Assembly: GCA_023014365.1 (NCBI GenBank)
Contig: JAEBUN010000001.1
Location: forward strand, 3,782,001-3,846,000
Reading direction: 5' to 3'
Length of the DNA stretch: 64,000 nucleotides
Source of the DNA: Lepiota brunneoincarnata
Lineage: Eukaryota; Basidiomycota; Agaricomycetes; Agaricales; Agaricaceae
Both the position numbers and the translations under genes were made by a program. Shown in pieces: positions 1 through 9,439 of the stretch (position 1 is the stretch's first letter; each line of letters begins with the position of its first letter). Below the pieces are notes generated by a model. It was not told the origin of the DNA. It did no database searches and saw nothing but the letters and a program-made list of their open reading frames with translations.

Positions 1-887
1 CGTGCAGACTCGGGGGGCAGAGCTTCCGAGCTCGCTGCCATACACACTCGATGAGAGAAACGTGAGTGGGCCGGAGGGGTCGCAGTGACAGACTTGTGAG
101 AACGATGGTGAGGGGTAGAATTGGGAACCTATTATTGAGGTGATGCTGGGATAATAGGATTTCTCTGTATTATTTTAACTTGCTGCGGTGAGCTATGTAC
201 AGGTAGCGTGGTATTTCCCTCTTTTTCTCGTTGTTGTTGGTGTTGTTCCTTTCTCGAAGTGGTGAACAATTCAATCTCTCAACCTCATGGTACCAGGTGG
301 CAAATGATTGGGGGGCTCAAAAATTGCCCCGTGCTGCCTCGTGGGGTTCTGTATCAGGGATGACGACGCACATCACGAATATGGGGGTGTTTCGAGGATG
401 TTTTTTCCTTCGGTCAGGGCAAAAACTGATTACCAGCTAACCTCTAGGACTAGGTCCCAAGAGTGTGAGGTTCTCCCTGTCGGGCATACTCACTAAAAAC
501 CCTTGGTGTTACATGGTTTCCCATTACACCCTCCTGTGATTTCGCACTCGCTTTAAGCCTAGTGCTAGTCAATCATATTGACTTGCGTCTTTATGATCCC
601 TTTCACTCAGGGCAGGCCCAGTGTTTCGAGGATGTTCGTAAGACAAGGGTTCCTTTTGTTCCCTTTTGTTCTCTTCAGATACACGAATGTCTACTTTAGC
701 TCCAATCTGATGCCCTCCGCCAGAGCCCTGTTGACTATATAGGGCCACCAGAAACGGTTACAACCAAGCACTACACTGCACCAACATTCTGACCTGTACG
801 ATGCATCAAGTGCAGCAGGTGTTACACACCTCGAGCTGACCGACACCTAGAATGACTTTCGAGTTACCTAAATCTGCGATCCATCGA
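1..887. other. no recognised gene
   Basis: I see no convincing coding structure here. The longest open stretches are under 75 codons and show no family signature. The sequence is mixed in composition, and no tRNA or repeat was noticed. Confidence 0.4.
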
Positions 888-895
888 GCCAAGTG

Positions 896-1845
896 TAGGG
901 CTGCGCACCGTACCGTATCGGGTGACGGCCATATGCTGACGGGTCAAATACGGTATGCTAGCGGGTGTACCCGTAACCATAAAGGCAAACCAAATTCATT
1001 GACGGGACGGGACGGGGGTTCATACGGCCGGTAATGGGTTGGTACGGTACATACTTTATATTTCTTCACTCTATCGAAAAAAGGGTCTATGGTAAAGTGA
1101 GTATTTAAAGGACTTTGTCAATTGTAACACGAGCGAGCCTCAGGCGCTGCTTGACCATCATTAATGTGCGGATCGTCCCTGGTTGCAGGCTCGCACGACG
1201 CAGCGAGATTGTATCACGGCCACCAGAGAAGATTCGCTCGACCGCAACGGCCGAGCCTAGTGATGATTTATATCAGGATTAACATATTTTGGATGCTACA
1301 CAATCTCCCTTTTATCTTCGAACATGATGGCTTGACATAGTGCCAAGATAACATGCTTCATCAGACTGTCATTAGTGCAATGTTCTAGATATTAATCAGA
1401 TACAACACGAGGCTAGGAAGATGACCGATGCCAATGAAAGAGAAATAATACCAAGCCATCATGGGATCCCATATAACTCATTAGCAGGGTCAAGTGCTAA
1501 CGAGCATGAAGGGGAGTGGTGACTGAAATTAGTTTTAAAGCGCACGGGGCGCAGATATCGGGTACATCATATGCAGTCGCAATGAAAAGTGAACCATGGG
1601 GTACTTCGTGGCCGTGTGAATTTCAAACCAACAGGATCACATTGTCGAACCTGACAAATACTATCGCAACAAACCGTACATGCCGTCGACGGCCGTTAAC
1701 GGCCGTCACCCTACGGCTCAATACGGCTTGAACCCGTAAGGCATACGGCCCTCTGAGGTATACCTTTGGCCACTAACGGTACGGTATCGGGACCCGTCAA
1801 CGACGGCCGTACAACCGTTGCATACGGTGACGGTGCGCAGCCCTA
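896..1845 (-). mobile_element. Non-autonomous, internally deleted hAT element
   Basis: The ends are near-perfect inverted repeats (TAGGGCTGCGCACCGT and its complement), flanked by an exact 8-bp duplication GCCAAGTG at 888-895 and 1846-1853. An 8-bp duplication is diagnostic of hAT. Positions 896-1290 match the complement of the right end of the 6.1-kb hAT at 50697-56835, including the last coding stretch of its transposase (hATC dimerisation region). Positions 1291-1845 match the complement of that element's left end. The roughly 5.2-kb interior is missing, with the junction near 1289-1292 at a short TTGG homology. It cannot encode a transposase and would depend on a full-length relative. Confidence 0.93.
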
Positions 1846-2290
1846 GCCAAGTGCGATAACAATAAAAAAAGGCATGAGTCCAAACCCTGATCCAGTTGAT
1901 AATATTTGAAGAATGATCGTTTGGCACCCTGCACGAGTGGTCCAATTTGCAATTACTGTAAGCTCTGCATTTTCCGGCCCTCCTAAACCCGCTATACGTA
2001 TAAGCATATAAGAGGCTTGCCACTACAACCACGAGAAAAATAAGGCTATCACCACCACTCTGTCTTCTCTTCTCAGCGTTGTCCCTAGCATCTTGCAAAG
2101 TCTACCAGCATCGCCCATCTCTACTGCCAGTCACTGGCAGCGCACCAAGTAGCAACTTAGCGTAACGCGAATAAAAAGGGTATCGAACTTTCCTAATCGC
2201 TTCCTACCCTTATTTGCACTAATTATACGGTCAATTAACAGTAGTTGAGCAACTGCGGGTTCAAGTGAATGGATACGCAGATTTCTGGGG

Positions 2291-2503
2291 ATGCCACCTA
2301 AGCGCCAGGCCGACGGGAAAAAGCGTAAGGTAGTGGAGCTAGGGGTGGGGTCCATAGAACACCAAAGGAGGGTAGTGGAGGCGATAGAAAGGGCGATTAC
2401 GCTGAGCAGAGTAGACAAGGAAACGGAGCGGGTGCTGGACGAAGCTATCAAGGGCGTAGACAACTTACGCAAGGAGGCGCATAGATTACTCGGGACGAAG
2501 TAA
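2291..2503 (+). CDS. Small hypothetical protein, 70 aa
   Basis: This is an ATG-started frame for a 70-residue, highly charged, probably helical protein (Lys/Arg-rich start MPPKRQADGKKRK, then Glu/Arg/Lys heptads). I do not recognise a family. It sits directly next to a degraded Copia reverse-transcriptase relic on the other strand and may be chance or part of an unrecognised element. No splice partner was found. Confidence 0.22.
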   Translation: MPPKRQADGKKRKVVELGVGSIEHQRRVVEAIERAITLSRVDKETERVLDEAIKGVDNLRKEAHRLLGTK

Positions 2504-2539
2504 CTGTAATCATCTCAACCTTCCATTGTTCCCCACCGA

Positions 2540-2830
2540 ACTTCTGCATTTCGATTTCTCTGAGTCATATTCCTCATAAGCTTGAGTCTGGTCGGCTTAT
2601 TGCGGGCAGCTTGAATTTAATAAGTTGTGATTGACAACAAGGGGGGTGGTGACTGGATGTGAATCACGCATGTTGAAGCGTTTGAGAATTTGGTGGATGT
2701 AAGCAGTTTGATTGAGAAAGATACATCAGTTTAGTCGCTCTCGAGTAACCTGGGTGCCGAGGATATAATGAAGTTCCCTGGCGTCCGTAATTTCCAAACA
2801 ATTAGTAAGTTCATCCTTAAATAATCTTAC
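2540..2830 (-). pseudogene. Ty1/Copia reverse-transcriptase relic
   Basis: Reading the minus strand gives recognisable Copia RT C-terminal blocks: LHYILGTQVTRERLN, then AYIHQILKRFNMRDSHPV and the following TPL, then the downstream CPQ..AYEEY block that leads to the RNase H linker in Copia polyproteins. At least two stop codons interrupt it, and neither protease/integrase nor LTRs are visible near it. It is a truncated fossil unrelated in sequence to the larger Copia element at 19102-25653. The function is inferred from family motifs only. Confidence 0.65.
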
Positions 2831-4204
2831 AAAAGTTAAGTGCTATTTCTCCATCAATTCAGAGAATATACAGGCAATCGTCGGCAGATGTTTGAGTAAA
2901 GACAGGCCCTCACAATACCTTTCAGTTGTAGTTTCCACTGGCATCTGGCTTGCTTCAATCCATTGTGAGGGAGGAAAATTGCCTGTGCACAGAATCTGTC
3001 CCTGCACACATTTTCTTTAGGTATTTAAGAAGCACATTTGTACTTGGATACCGTAGCTCCTATTGACGAGGATGTCTCTGCTGCCATAAGACCTCTGACA
3101 GGCTACAGTGGAAGCTGCATAACAGACTACAGTTTCCTGATCTACAATTTCACTCTCTCGGTTTCCTTCCCTCAGCTTCACTCTCTCAGTCTCTCATCTC
3201 TCTTTCTCTTTCCCACTTTCTTCATAAACTCACCCTATGGTCTCTCGATCACCCGGAGTTGTACTTGTACCGGGTTCACGAGGTCGAGAAGACGAGCCCA
3301 GCAACCGTTTTACCGGTTGCACTTGTTTTTACCATTTTTGTTGCGAGTGTAATATTCGTTCTACACCATACAGTGCATTTTTTTTATTTGTAGAAGGTAT
3401 GGCTAGTCATGGAAAAACTCTTTGCTCTGGCAGCCGGAGGACCTGCATCGTGCTGATCTCCTTCAGGTATAGAGATAGCGGGAACCATCCTTTTCGTTAT
3501 GTCCAAAGTGTGCAACACTAGCATGAGTCAGAAGGCGATAAGTTGGGGAGAGAGCAGATCAAAATAATGCGATACCCACGACGAGCCAGAAAACATAATC
3601 CACCTAGCGGGGGATGGGGGTAAGAGACAACGTTGCGCGGGCTCGTTTTGACGGGGAAACCCTAGGGCTAGTTTTTGACAAGGTGGCAATCAGCGCAACA
3701 CCGTTCTGCGGCCCATCGTAACAAAACCCACACACAGTCGCATAGTACTACTACAAACGCGGGCGCGGCGACTTTAAGATCAATCACTGCCACATGGGAT
3801 ACCCGGCGAGCGATCTACTGAAAGCGGGGCCATGTCGATTGGTTCCCGGCCATTTCGGGCGAGTGTCGTCCTTGTAAGCGCGTTGTAGCCGCCCACCAAC
3901 CGTACTACCTATACTCATCGAAGGGATGGGTTCCTCCCTGGCCCGGACTATGCGTCATGTCATTGTAGGGGTCGTTGCAAGCCATACTCACTATTTTACA
4001 TCGCAGGGTTGGGTGCCTGCTGATTTGTTCGACATGTACATCGATAAGGCTGGGGGTTAAGTGGAAGCTACATGAATAGTCTCGCCAAGCTTACAGCCAT
4101 TGAATACCCAATTATTTGTGTTACTAGTCCCTACAACTTAAAATACAATATACAGTCGAACCTTACTAGGGTATATGAAGAGTCGTTTACGATATTTTTT
4201 TTCT
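2831..4204. other. no recognised gene; CT-rich tract near 3150-3230
   Basis: No gene is supported. A pyrimidine-rich CTCTCTC tract lies around 3150-3230, followed by weak open frames on the plus strand that I could not relate to any family. The last about 130 bp would hold the 3' untranslated region of the minus-strand gene ending at 4205. Confidence 0.35.
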
Positions 4205-5360
4205 CTATCCCCACACCGCTTGCTGTCGCAGATATTGGGCATTCTGACGTTGTCGATCCGCGCGTTGCCGCAGTCTCTCTGCTCGTGCCTGAGGCGGGTC
4301 GAATATCTGAGGGCCTAGGTTTGGCATTAGCGCTGGCGGCGGCGGCATACTCGCCAACTGGGAGAGATAAGGTGATTGTGGAGGAGATTGCACTGTTATG
4401 TAGCCGTTGTTGGGTCCTACGTTTCCATAGTTGACCCCAACGACACCACTGTTCGACCCAATGTTCCCGTTGTTGGTCCCAATGACACCGTTGTTCGGGC
4501 CAACATTCCCATGGTTTGGTCCCGTGACCTGATAACTTGAGTTATTTGGTAGCTGTGCTTGGGGTCGCTGGTGTTCTTGTTGACTCGCTGGGGCTTGGAC
4601 ATTGACCTTCTTCACGACGTCCAGTAAAAGCTGATACATCTCCGGTATCTGTGTACGAAGCTCCAAATCCGCTTGTATCTGAGCGAAGTGACGGCAGGTA
4701 AGTATTTCGATGAGGGGGGACGTGAGATGGAAATGGGCAACGTACTGAGAATAGTTGGGCAGCATTGGCGAGCTGGTGACGACAGCCCGTGATGATATCT
4801 GTGTCCACCGCAGCTGTAAAGAACCGTTTCCACCACGATCGCTTCGCATGTTTGCTGATGCGCGTGCTAATGTCTTTCAGGACACTTTGAAAGTCAAGTA
4901 AGAGACCGTGCGGAAGCCACTAGATCAAGTCTGGGCCTCACCTGAACAACGTTTGCGCATCCTGGATTAGCATCGGTGGTACCTCTCCGCCTTTAACGCA
5001 CAGAGCTCTCTCTGTCAACGCCGCAGTGAGAACACAACATTGATTTGCGATTTCTCTGAAATCGTTCTTGTTGTTCTTTGCTGCCTGCAAGACGATAATG
5101 ATAGGAAAACGTCAGCAAAAAGACAATGACAGCATCACCGCTGTTTTAATTGGCCACTCACCCTAGCAGCGTCAAGAATACCGAGTGCGAGTTCTGCGAG
5201 TGGGGCAACGCCTGGAATTTGGTTAATTTGTCCAGCAGCTCGAAGGAGCTTCAAGGTGGGTCTTGCAACGATCTCAGCTTTCTCTGGGGAATAGAACAAA
5301 AGAATTTTAGCAATGTCCCTCTCTATGCCATCTGAGCTGCTCCTCACCTGTTTTTCCCAT
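4205..5360 (-). CDS. MLKL/HeLo-like N-terminal domain protein with Gly/Asn heptapeptide-repeat tail
   Basis: Five exons give an uninterrupted 296-residue protein: 5360-5348, 5283-5162, 5084-4942, 4884-4746, 4678-4205. All junctions are GT..AG and in phase. The first about 165 residues resemble the four-helix-bundle domain of fungal MLKL-NTD/HeLo-like proteins: LKLLRAAG..IPGVAPLAELALGILDAA, then REIANQC, then KRSWWKRFFTAAVDTDII followed by NAAQLF and a terminal amphipathic helix. In known relatives this bundle inserts in membranes or recruits partners in regulated cell death. Residues near 190-235 are about six heptads of the form G-x-N-x-G-x-V, then a Pro-rich linker and an Arg/Gln-rich helix. 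No kinase or NTPase domain is present. I chose the ATG at 5360 because a TATA-like box lies about 52 bp upstream and the frame joins cleanly. The domain assignment is by eye; function is inferred. Confidence 0.72.
4400..4523 (-). repeat. Heptapeptide repeat array (about 6 units)
   Basis: About six 21-bp coding units encode G-x-N-x-G-x-[VI] (for example GPNHGNV, GPNNGVI, GTNNGNI, GSNSGVV, GVNYGNV). The same unit recurs in the neighbouring minus-strand gene at 7518-7878. Confidence 0.85.
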
Positions 5361-5411
5361 TGCGACAAGCCCGAGTGATGAGTAGTCTGGCAGTCTGGAC
5401 GCAGTTGCACT

Positions 5412-5421
5412 CTATATATAA
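5412..5421 (-). promoter_or_regulatory. TATA-like box of the MLKL-like gene
   Basis: The minus strand reads TTATATATAG. It lies about 52 bp upstream of the ATG at 5360, leaving room for a short 5' untranslated region. The placement supports the chosen start. Confidence 0.5.
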
Positions 5422-6735
5422 GGTGGGGAGATATCGAATACGCTTGCCATTATCTGGCAACCGATCCGAGTTTTCTCATCTGCGAGGCGGTACGCAATAG
5501 GTAAAATTAAAAGATCAACAAGGCCTGTGCTTGGCGATGCGGCGCTTATAGGGAGGGGCGGGAGGACCGGCAATTGTTTATCCACGAGTGGGAATAACGG
5601 GACAGAGAAGGGCGGGCTGTACTGGGGGGCAGGCTTCGTGCAGGCCCTGTCTGCCATACACTGCCACCCAGACAAAGATCTGGTCCTCTTTGTTGTTTTT
5701 GCCAAGATAGTGGTCTGTCGAATTTGGCTGCCTCATGTTGGACACATGATGCGTTACATGTCCAGACCATGTCGCGTGACGAATGGCTTTGTGCCCGGCT
5801 TTGTCTTGGAAATAGTATGTGCAAGCGGTTCGTCATGGTCTTGTCCACGTAGAAGGTCGCACTGGGAGACATTGTACTCGCTGGATTGCGACCAATGTTT
5901 GGCTAAAGACGAGGTCATGTCTTCAGGAGGGTTCCTCCATTTACTTATGTTTCCTTATTTGGTAGGCACTTTGTCTACCGGAACGGCCAGCAAATATGAA
6001 AGCTATGTCCACGTGTTGTCCGCACCTCAGTGGAGGAATTCGATTTGCCGCCGAGGGTGGCGGCGTTCCCAGCCCGTTCCCGGTTCGGCGGGTAATGGGT
6101 GGTACGCTATCCACAGCCAAACGCTCGTTACTCTTGCAGTGTTCGTGTTTCGTCTTGATGCTCATGTAGATAGGCTTCTACCCAACCCCGATTCCACGTG
6201 GGCGGAGGTAATAAGAGGGGCTCTGTGTGATGTTCAAAGAAGGCTGTCTAAGCCAACCGTCGAGTTCAAGGGCGCCATTCATCTCATTATTTTGTTGTAA
6301 CCCGTACCTCGCACGAACATTTCTATGTAAACCTGTTCCAATTCACATAATCGGCATAAAACTCTGTATAGCACATTGTATAGATGCTCTCTATACGGTG
6401 CGCACAAGTTTTTGAAGCAAGAATTCTGAACGGCTCTTGACAGCGACGAGGGGCCTATGTCACTCTCTGTCCTCGGGTGAGCCGAGTGATCTCATCAATG
6501 GTGGGAAAAATGGCTGCGGTACTTCACCCTTCCAGAGACAAGGCCGAAAGACCACTGGAGATATAATATACATATGTATTGAAAATTACGAGATGACAGT
6601 GACGATCAGGTTCGGCGCGGCCGCAACTACTATCCTACTATAAACTAAAGTCTGGGTATCATATGCAAATGGGGGGGGAAGGGGGTGCTACGATGAGAAT
6701 CAACAAGCAAACGAGTCGAGAGTAAAAGCAATTTG
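5422..6735. other. intergenic; no recognised gene
   Basis: Long frames occur on both strands here, notably a plus-strand frame from 5527 to 6300, but I find no family motif or splice structure. It is probably the spacer and promoter region upstream of the MLKL-like gene, plus the 3' flank of the next minus-strand gene. Around 6670 there is a short poly-G run. Confidence 0.35.
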
Positions 6736-7376
6736 TTATGAAGCATGTTGAACATGAATTTGCGGGCCCTTGGATTTCCCTACAGAGAATTTGAACTTCC
6801 ACCACTTCTTCTTCTTCTTACCCGTGACCTCGACTTGCGCATCACCAGGCGTCCAAACTTCGTGAATAACGGATGAAGGAGCCGAAGAGCCAGCGGTAAG
6901 TGGGGGTAGTGATGCCGATGGACTGTGCGCCTGTCCACCCGGAATACTGAGCAAGAGCGACGTCGGCCCCGTTCCTGTAACCATCGTCGCAGCAGCACCC
7001 GCTTGAGCAGCGGACCCAGATCCAGACGCAAAGTAGCCTCCCTGCGGAGGGGAATGGGAACCGGAAGCCAAGGTTGCCGTAGAGGGTGTAGGACTCGTAC
7101 TGAGTGTCGGCTGCTGTTGACAAGGGGGATGGTTCTGGAAGGAGTAGCTTGAATTTCCACCATGGTAAGGATGAAGGGCCAGTTGCTGCTGCAGTTGTTG
7201 TAACATCGTGGCCTGCTGCTGTATGATAGCATCTTGTCGTTGTAACATCTGTTGTAAGAGAGTTGTGTCGGACCCGCCTGGCGGGGCTGCAGTGGGAGCT
7301 GCTTGTTCATGAGTCCCCTTTCGACGTCGCAAGGGGGGTATAGTTGTACTCACAGGTACTACGTCGAGGGTCTACG
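6736..7376 (-). CDS. Gln-rich, Ser/Pro/Gly-rich protein segment, probably the 3' part of the adjacent repeat gene
   Basis: The minus-strand frame is open from a possible splice acceptor at 7377 (..CCGTAG|ACC) to the stop at 6736, and contains no good ATG near its start. It begins with TLDVVPVSTTIPPLRRRKG, then a Gln-rich probable coiled coil (LLQQMLQRQDAIIQQQ), then low-complexity Ser/Pro/Ala/Gly, and ends in a Lys/Trp-rich block (GKKKKKWWKFKFSVGKSKG). I think it is a downstream exon of the heptad-repeat gene at 7410-7976, but I could not find a strong donor in the correct phase, so the link is unproven. No enzymatic domain is visible. A Gln-rich section beside a possible amyloid repeat is notable. 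Confidence 0.5.
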
Positions 7377-7409
7377 GTCTGGTTTTGTGCGGGTAGGCTC
7401 GGGTTGTGG

Positions 7410-7976
7410 CTAGGAGTTGGAGAGGTAGCTGTCGAGATCGATGAGCTCCTTGATCAGACCCAAATCAGCTACAGAAAGAACATACAGAAAGGACCAGGCC
7501 CAGCGTTCCGCTGAGGACCACTTCCCATAGGTGGGCCCAACACTCCCCAGGTTGTCGCCAACATTCCCGTGATTAGGCCCGACACTCCCCATGTTGTCAC
7601 CGACATTTCCATGATTGTTCCCGACACTCCCAAAGTTATCACCGACATTTCCGTGATTCGGCCCAACGCTACCAAGATTATCACCGACATTGCCGTGGTT
7701 GGCTCCAACATTCCCGAAATTGTCGCCAACGTTTCCGTGATTGGTCCCGAAAACGCCATAGTTGGGGCCTTGGACCCCGTAGTTGTGCCCAATACTCCCG
7801 TGGTTGGGTCCAATGTTGCCATAGTTGGGGCCAAGATTTCCATTGTTAGGCCCGATGACCCCAAAGTTGGGCGCGTTGTGGTTAGTGACCCCTCCGTACA
7901 CATTCCTCTGAGAGGAGTTGTCCTGGAAGTGCCCTCCGTTGATTTCAAAATCGTAGGCTCCTTCGAAGAAAGTCAT
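7410..7976 (-). CDS. Gly/Asn heptapeptide-repeat protein with F-x-GA-x-x-F-x-I-x-GG start
   Basis: The ATG at 7976 gives MTFFEGAYDFEINGGHFQ, a start pattern I recall from many Agaricomycete proteins (F-x-GA-x-x-F-x-I-x-GG-x-F). About 17 seven-residue units G-x-N-x-G-x-[VIL] follow without interruption; in the later half they alternate as GNVGDNxGSVGPNH. The tail is WSSAERWAWSFLYVLSVADL and a stop at 7410. No signal peptide or transmembrane helix is evident. The repeat matches that in the MLKL-like gene 2.6 kb away on the same strand. A regular Gly/Asn heptad with one beta-branched or aliphatic residue per turn could form a beta-solenoid or amyloid, which is inference. The true 3' end may lie in the downstream segment ending at 6736. 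Confidence 0.6.
   Translation of the reverse strand: MTFFEGAYDFEINGGHFQDNSSQRNVYGGVTNHNAPNFGVIGPNNGNLGPNYGNIGPNHGSIGHNYGVQGPNYGVFGTNHGNVGDNFGNVGANHGNVGDNLGSVGPNHGNVGDNFGSVGNNHGNVGDNMGSVGPNHGNVGDNLGSVGPTYGKWSSAERWAWSFLYVLSVADLGLIKELIDLDSYLSNS
7518..7878 (-). repeat. Heptapeptide repeat array (about 17 units)
   Basis: There are about 17 tandem 21-bp coding units for G-x-N-x-G-x-[VIL]. The last ten or so pair into 42-bp higher-order units, which suggests expansion by unequal exchange. Confidence 0.9.
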
Positions 7977-8000
7977 GATGCCACACCAAAGGTATGCCAA

Positions 8001-9032
8001 GTGATTAGAGAGTAAAACTGGAGAGTAGGGGGGAGACGCATGTTGATGGTACTTAAAAGGGCTGGAAAACTCGTCATAGCCACCCGGCTATGACAAGCAC
8101 AAGGGAAAGTTGCAAGGCAAGCCCGCACAAATTGAGGCGGTGTTAGCTCAAGACGCCCGTGTGTCAAAAGCATCAGGGTCGTGGTTCCTGCGTCTTTGTG
8201 GTGCGCGTTGTTTTGACATTTGTATGTTCTTGTGATAACCAAGAGACTCTTCTTTCTGACAGAATCGTCCTTGAATTCATCACCAACACCGCCTGCGTGT
8301 AATGCCAATATCCTCTTTCTATTGTGCGTTCCGCTATCGAAAAGTAATATAATATTGTTAGTAACCGCAGTAGTGCGTGTATGGGCTTTTCCATCCGGCT
8401 TGATTGGGCCCAAGGAAGATGGACCGCAGCAGGGTGGGAGGAAACTTTGCCCACGGCTAACCCGGCACAGGACGATTATAATTAGGCAGTTGTAGTGCGA
8501 GGGAAAACCGAAGCCTCCCGATTATGAGCCGGTGGAGGCGGCGAGCACAAAAGCTTGAAGCTCGGGGGGGCTGTGGTCCGCCAAGACGATCCGAGAGCTG
8601 TTAACTGAGTGACCTCGTGCCTCTATCAAACAATGTCGTGTTTGCCGCGTTGTTGCATTGATCCATCAAAAGGCTCATGATCCAACCACATACCCGGATG
8701 ACGGAAAGGCCCTGTGCTATTCCCAAGCAGTGACCATGATCGCCGCCTTAACGGCATTCGCTAGTTCAAAGTCCCTAAGTACCGGTTCACAGAGCTCTGC
8801 TGTGTATTAAATACTTCTACCGTGCTGCGGCCGTCCATGCTACATCGCTGTGACGATTATGGTATAGTATTACTAGTAGTGTCGACACTCAGCTTATGAA
8901 ATGGAGACCGGACGTCGTCTCCTCAGGTCGATGAGCCAGAGGGAGCCCAGTAACAACTGGACACAGCCGGGCAAGAATTTAGCAAGTCGTTGGTGCCTCA
9001 TTCAAAAAAAAAAAGTCGTAGCCAACAAAAAG
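8001..9032. other. intergenic; no recognised gene
   Basis: No frame here shows a family signature. The stretch lies between the heptad-repeat gene (5' end at 7976) and a tRNA. Confidence 0.35.
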
Positions 9033-9113
9033 TGAACCCCACCCGGATTGAACGGATGACCTTGAGGAAACAGCAAGCTGGAATCTCACGCTCTACCACT
9101 GAGCTAGGGGTCC
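9033..9113 (-). tRNA. tRNA, probably Trp (CCA), with short intron
   Basis: On the minus strand the acceptor arms GGACCCC and GGGGTTC pair over seven positions (one G-U). The D arm GCTC..GAGC and T arm ATCCG/CGGGT (loop TTCAATC) also fold. The anticodon region reads TGAGATTCCAG, then extra bases, then CCTCA. That gives U33 followed by CCA and a short intron after position 37, with CAG/CTG pairing between anticodon loop and intron. The anticodon stem has one A-C mismatch, so isotype is less certain than the tRNA call itself. The 81 nt include the discriminator base but no CCA. Confidence 0.75.
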
Positions 9114-9439
9114 CTACTCATGACAAACACACGATCACGATCACATCGGCGCTACAACCCACACGCGTCGAGTCTCCACATCCAACCTTTCTTCCATCAG
9201 GAAGCCGACACACAAATTCCCGAATATCCAATATCTGGTTTTATTGCTCAATATAACTACCGATATGCATACTCGAGCCATCAGCTTTCTTGAGCCACAA
9301 GGCAAATTAGGATCCAGAGGGCCAACCTTACCCCTCATCGGATACATGTAGAACGTTCAACGGGATCGCTGGAGTATGGCCACTGCTCCAACTCTAACGC
9401 TCAGGCTGGTCAAATCGCCGATGTTCAGCGCAGTTTACT

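Noticed and set aside
896..1845. Small host gene on the minus strand
   Set aside because: Apparent frames are pieces of the hAT ends and transposase C-terminus; inverted ends and the 8-bp duplication explain the whole block.
5527..6300. 257-codon plus-strand open frame upstream of the MLKL-like gene
   Set aside because: No family motif, unusual composition, and overlapping open frames on the other strand; probably chance in GC-rich DNA.
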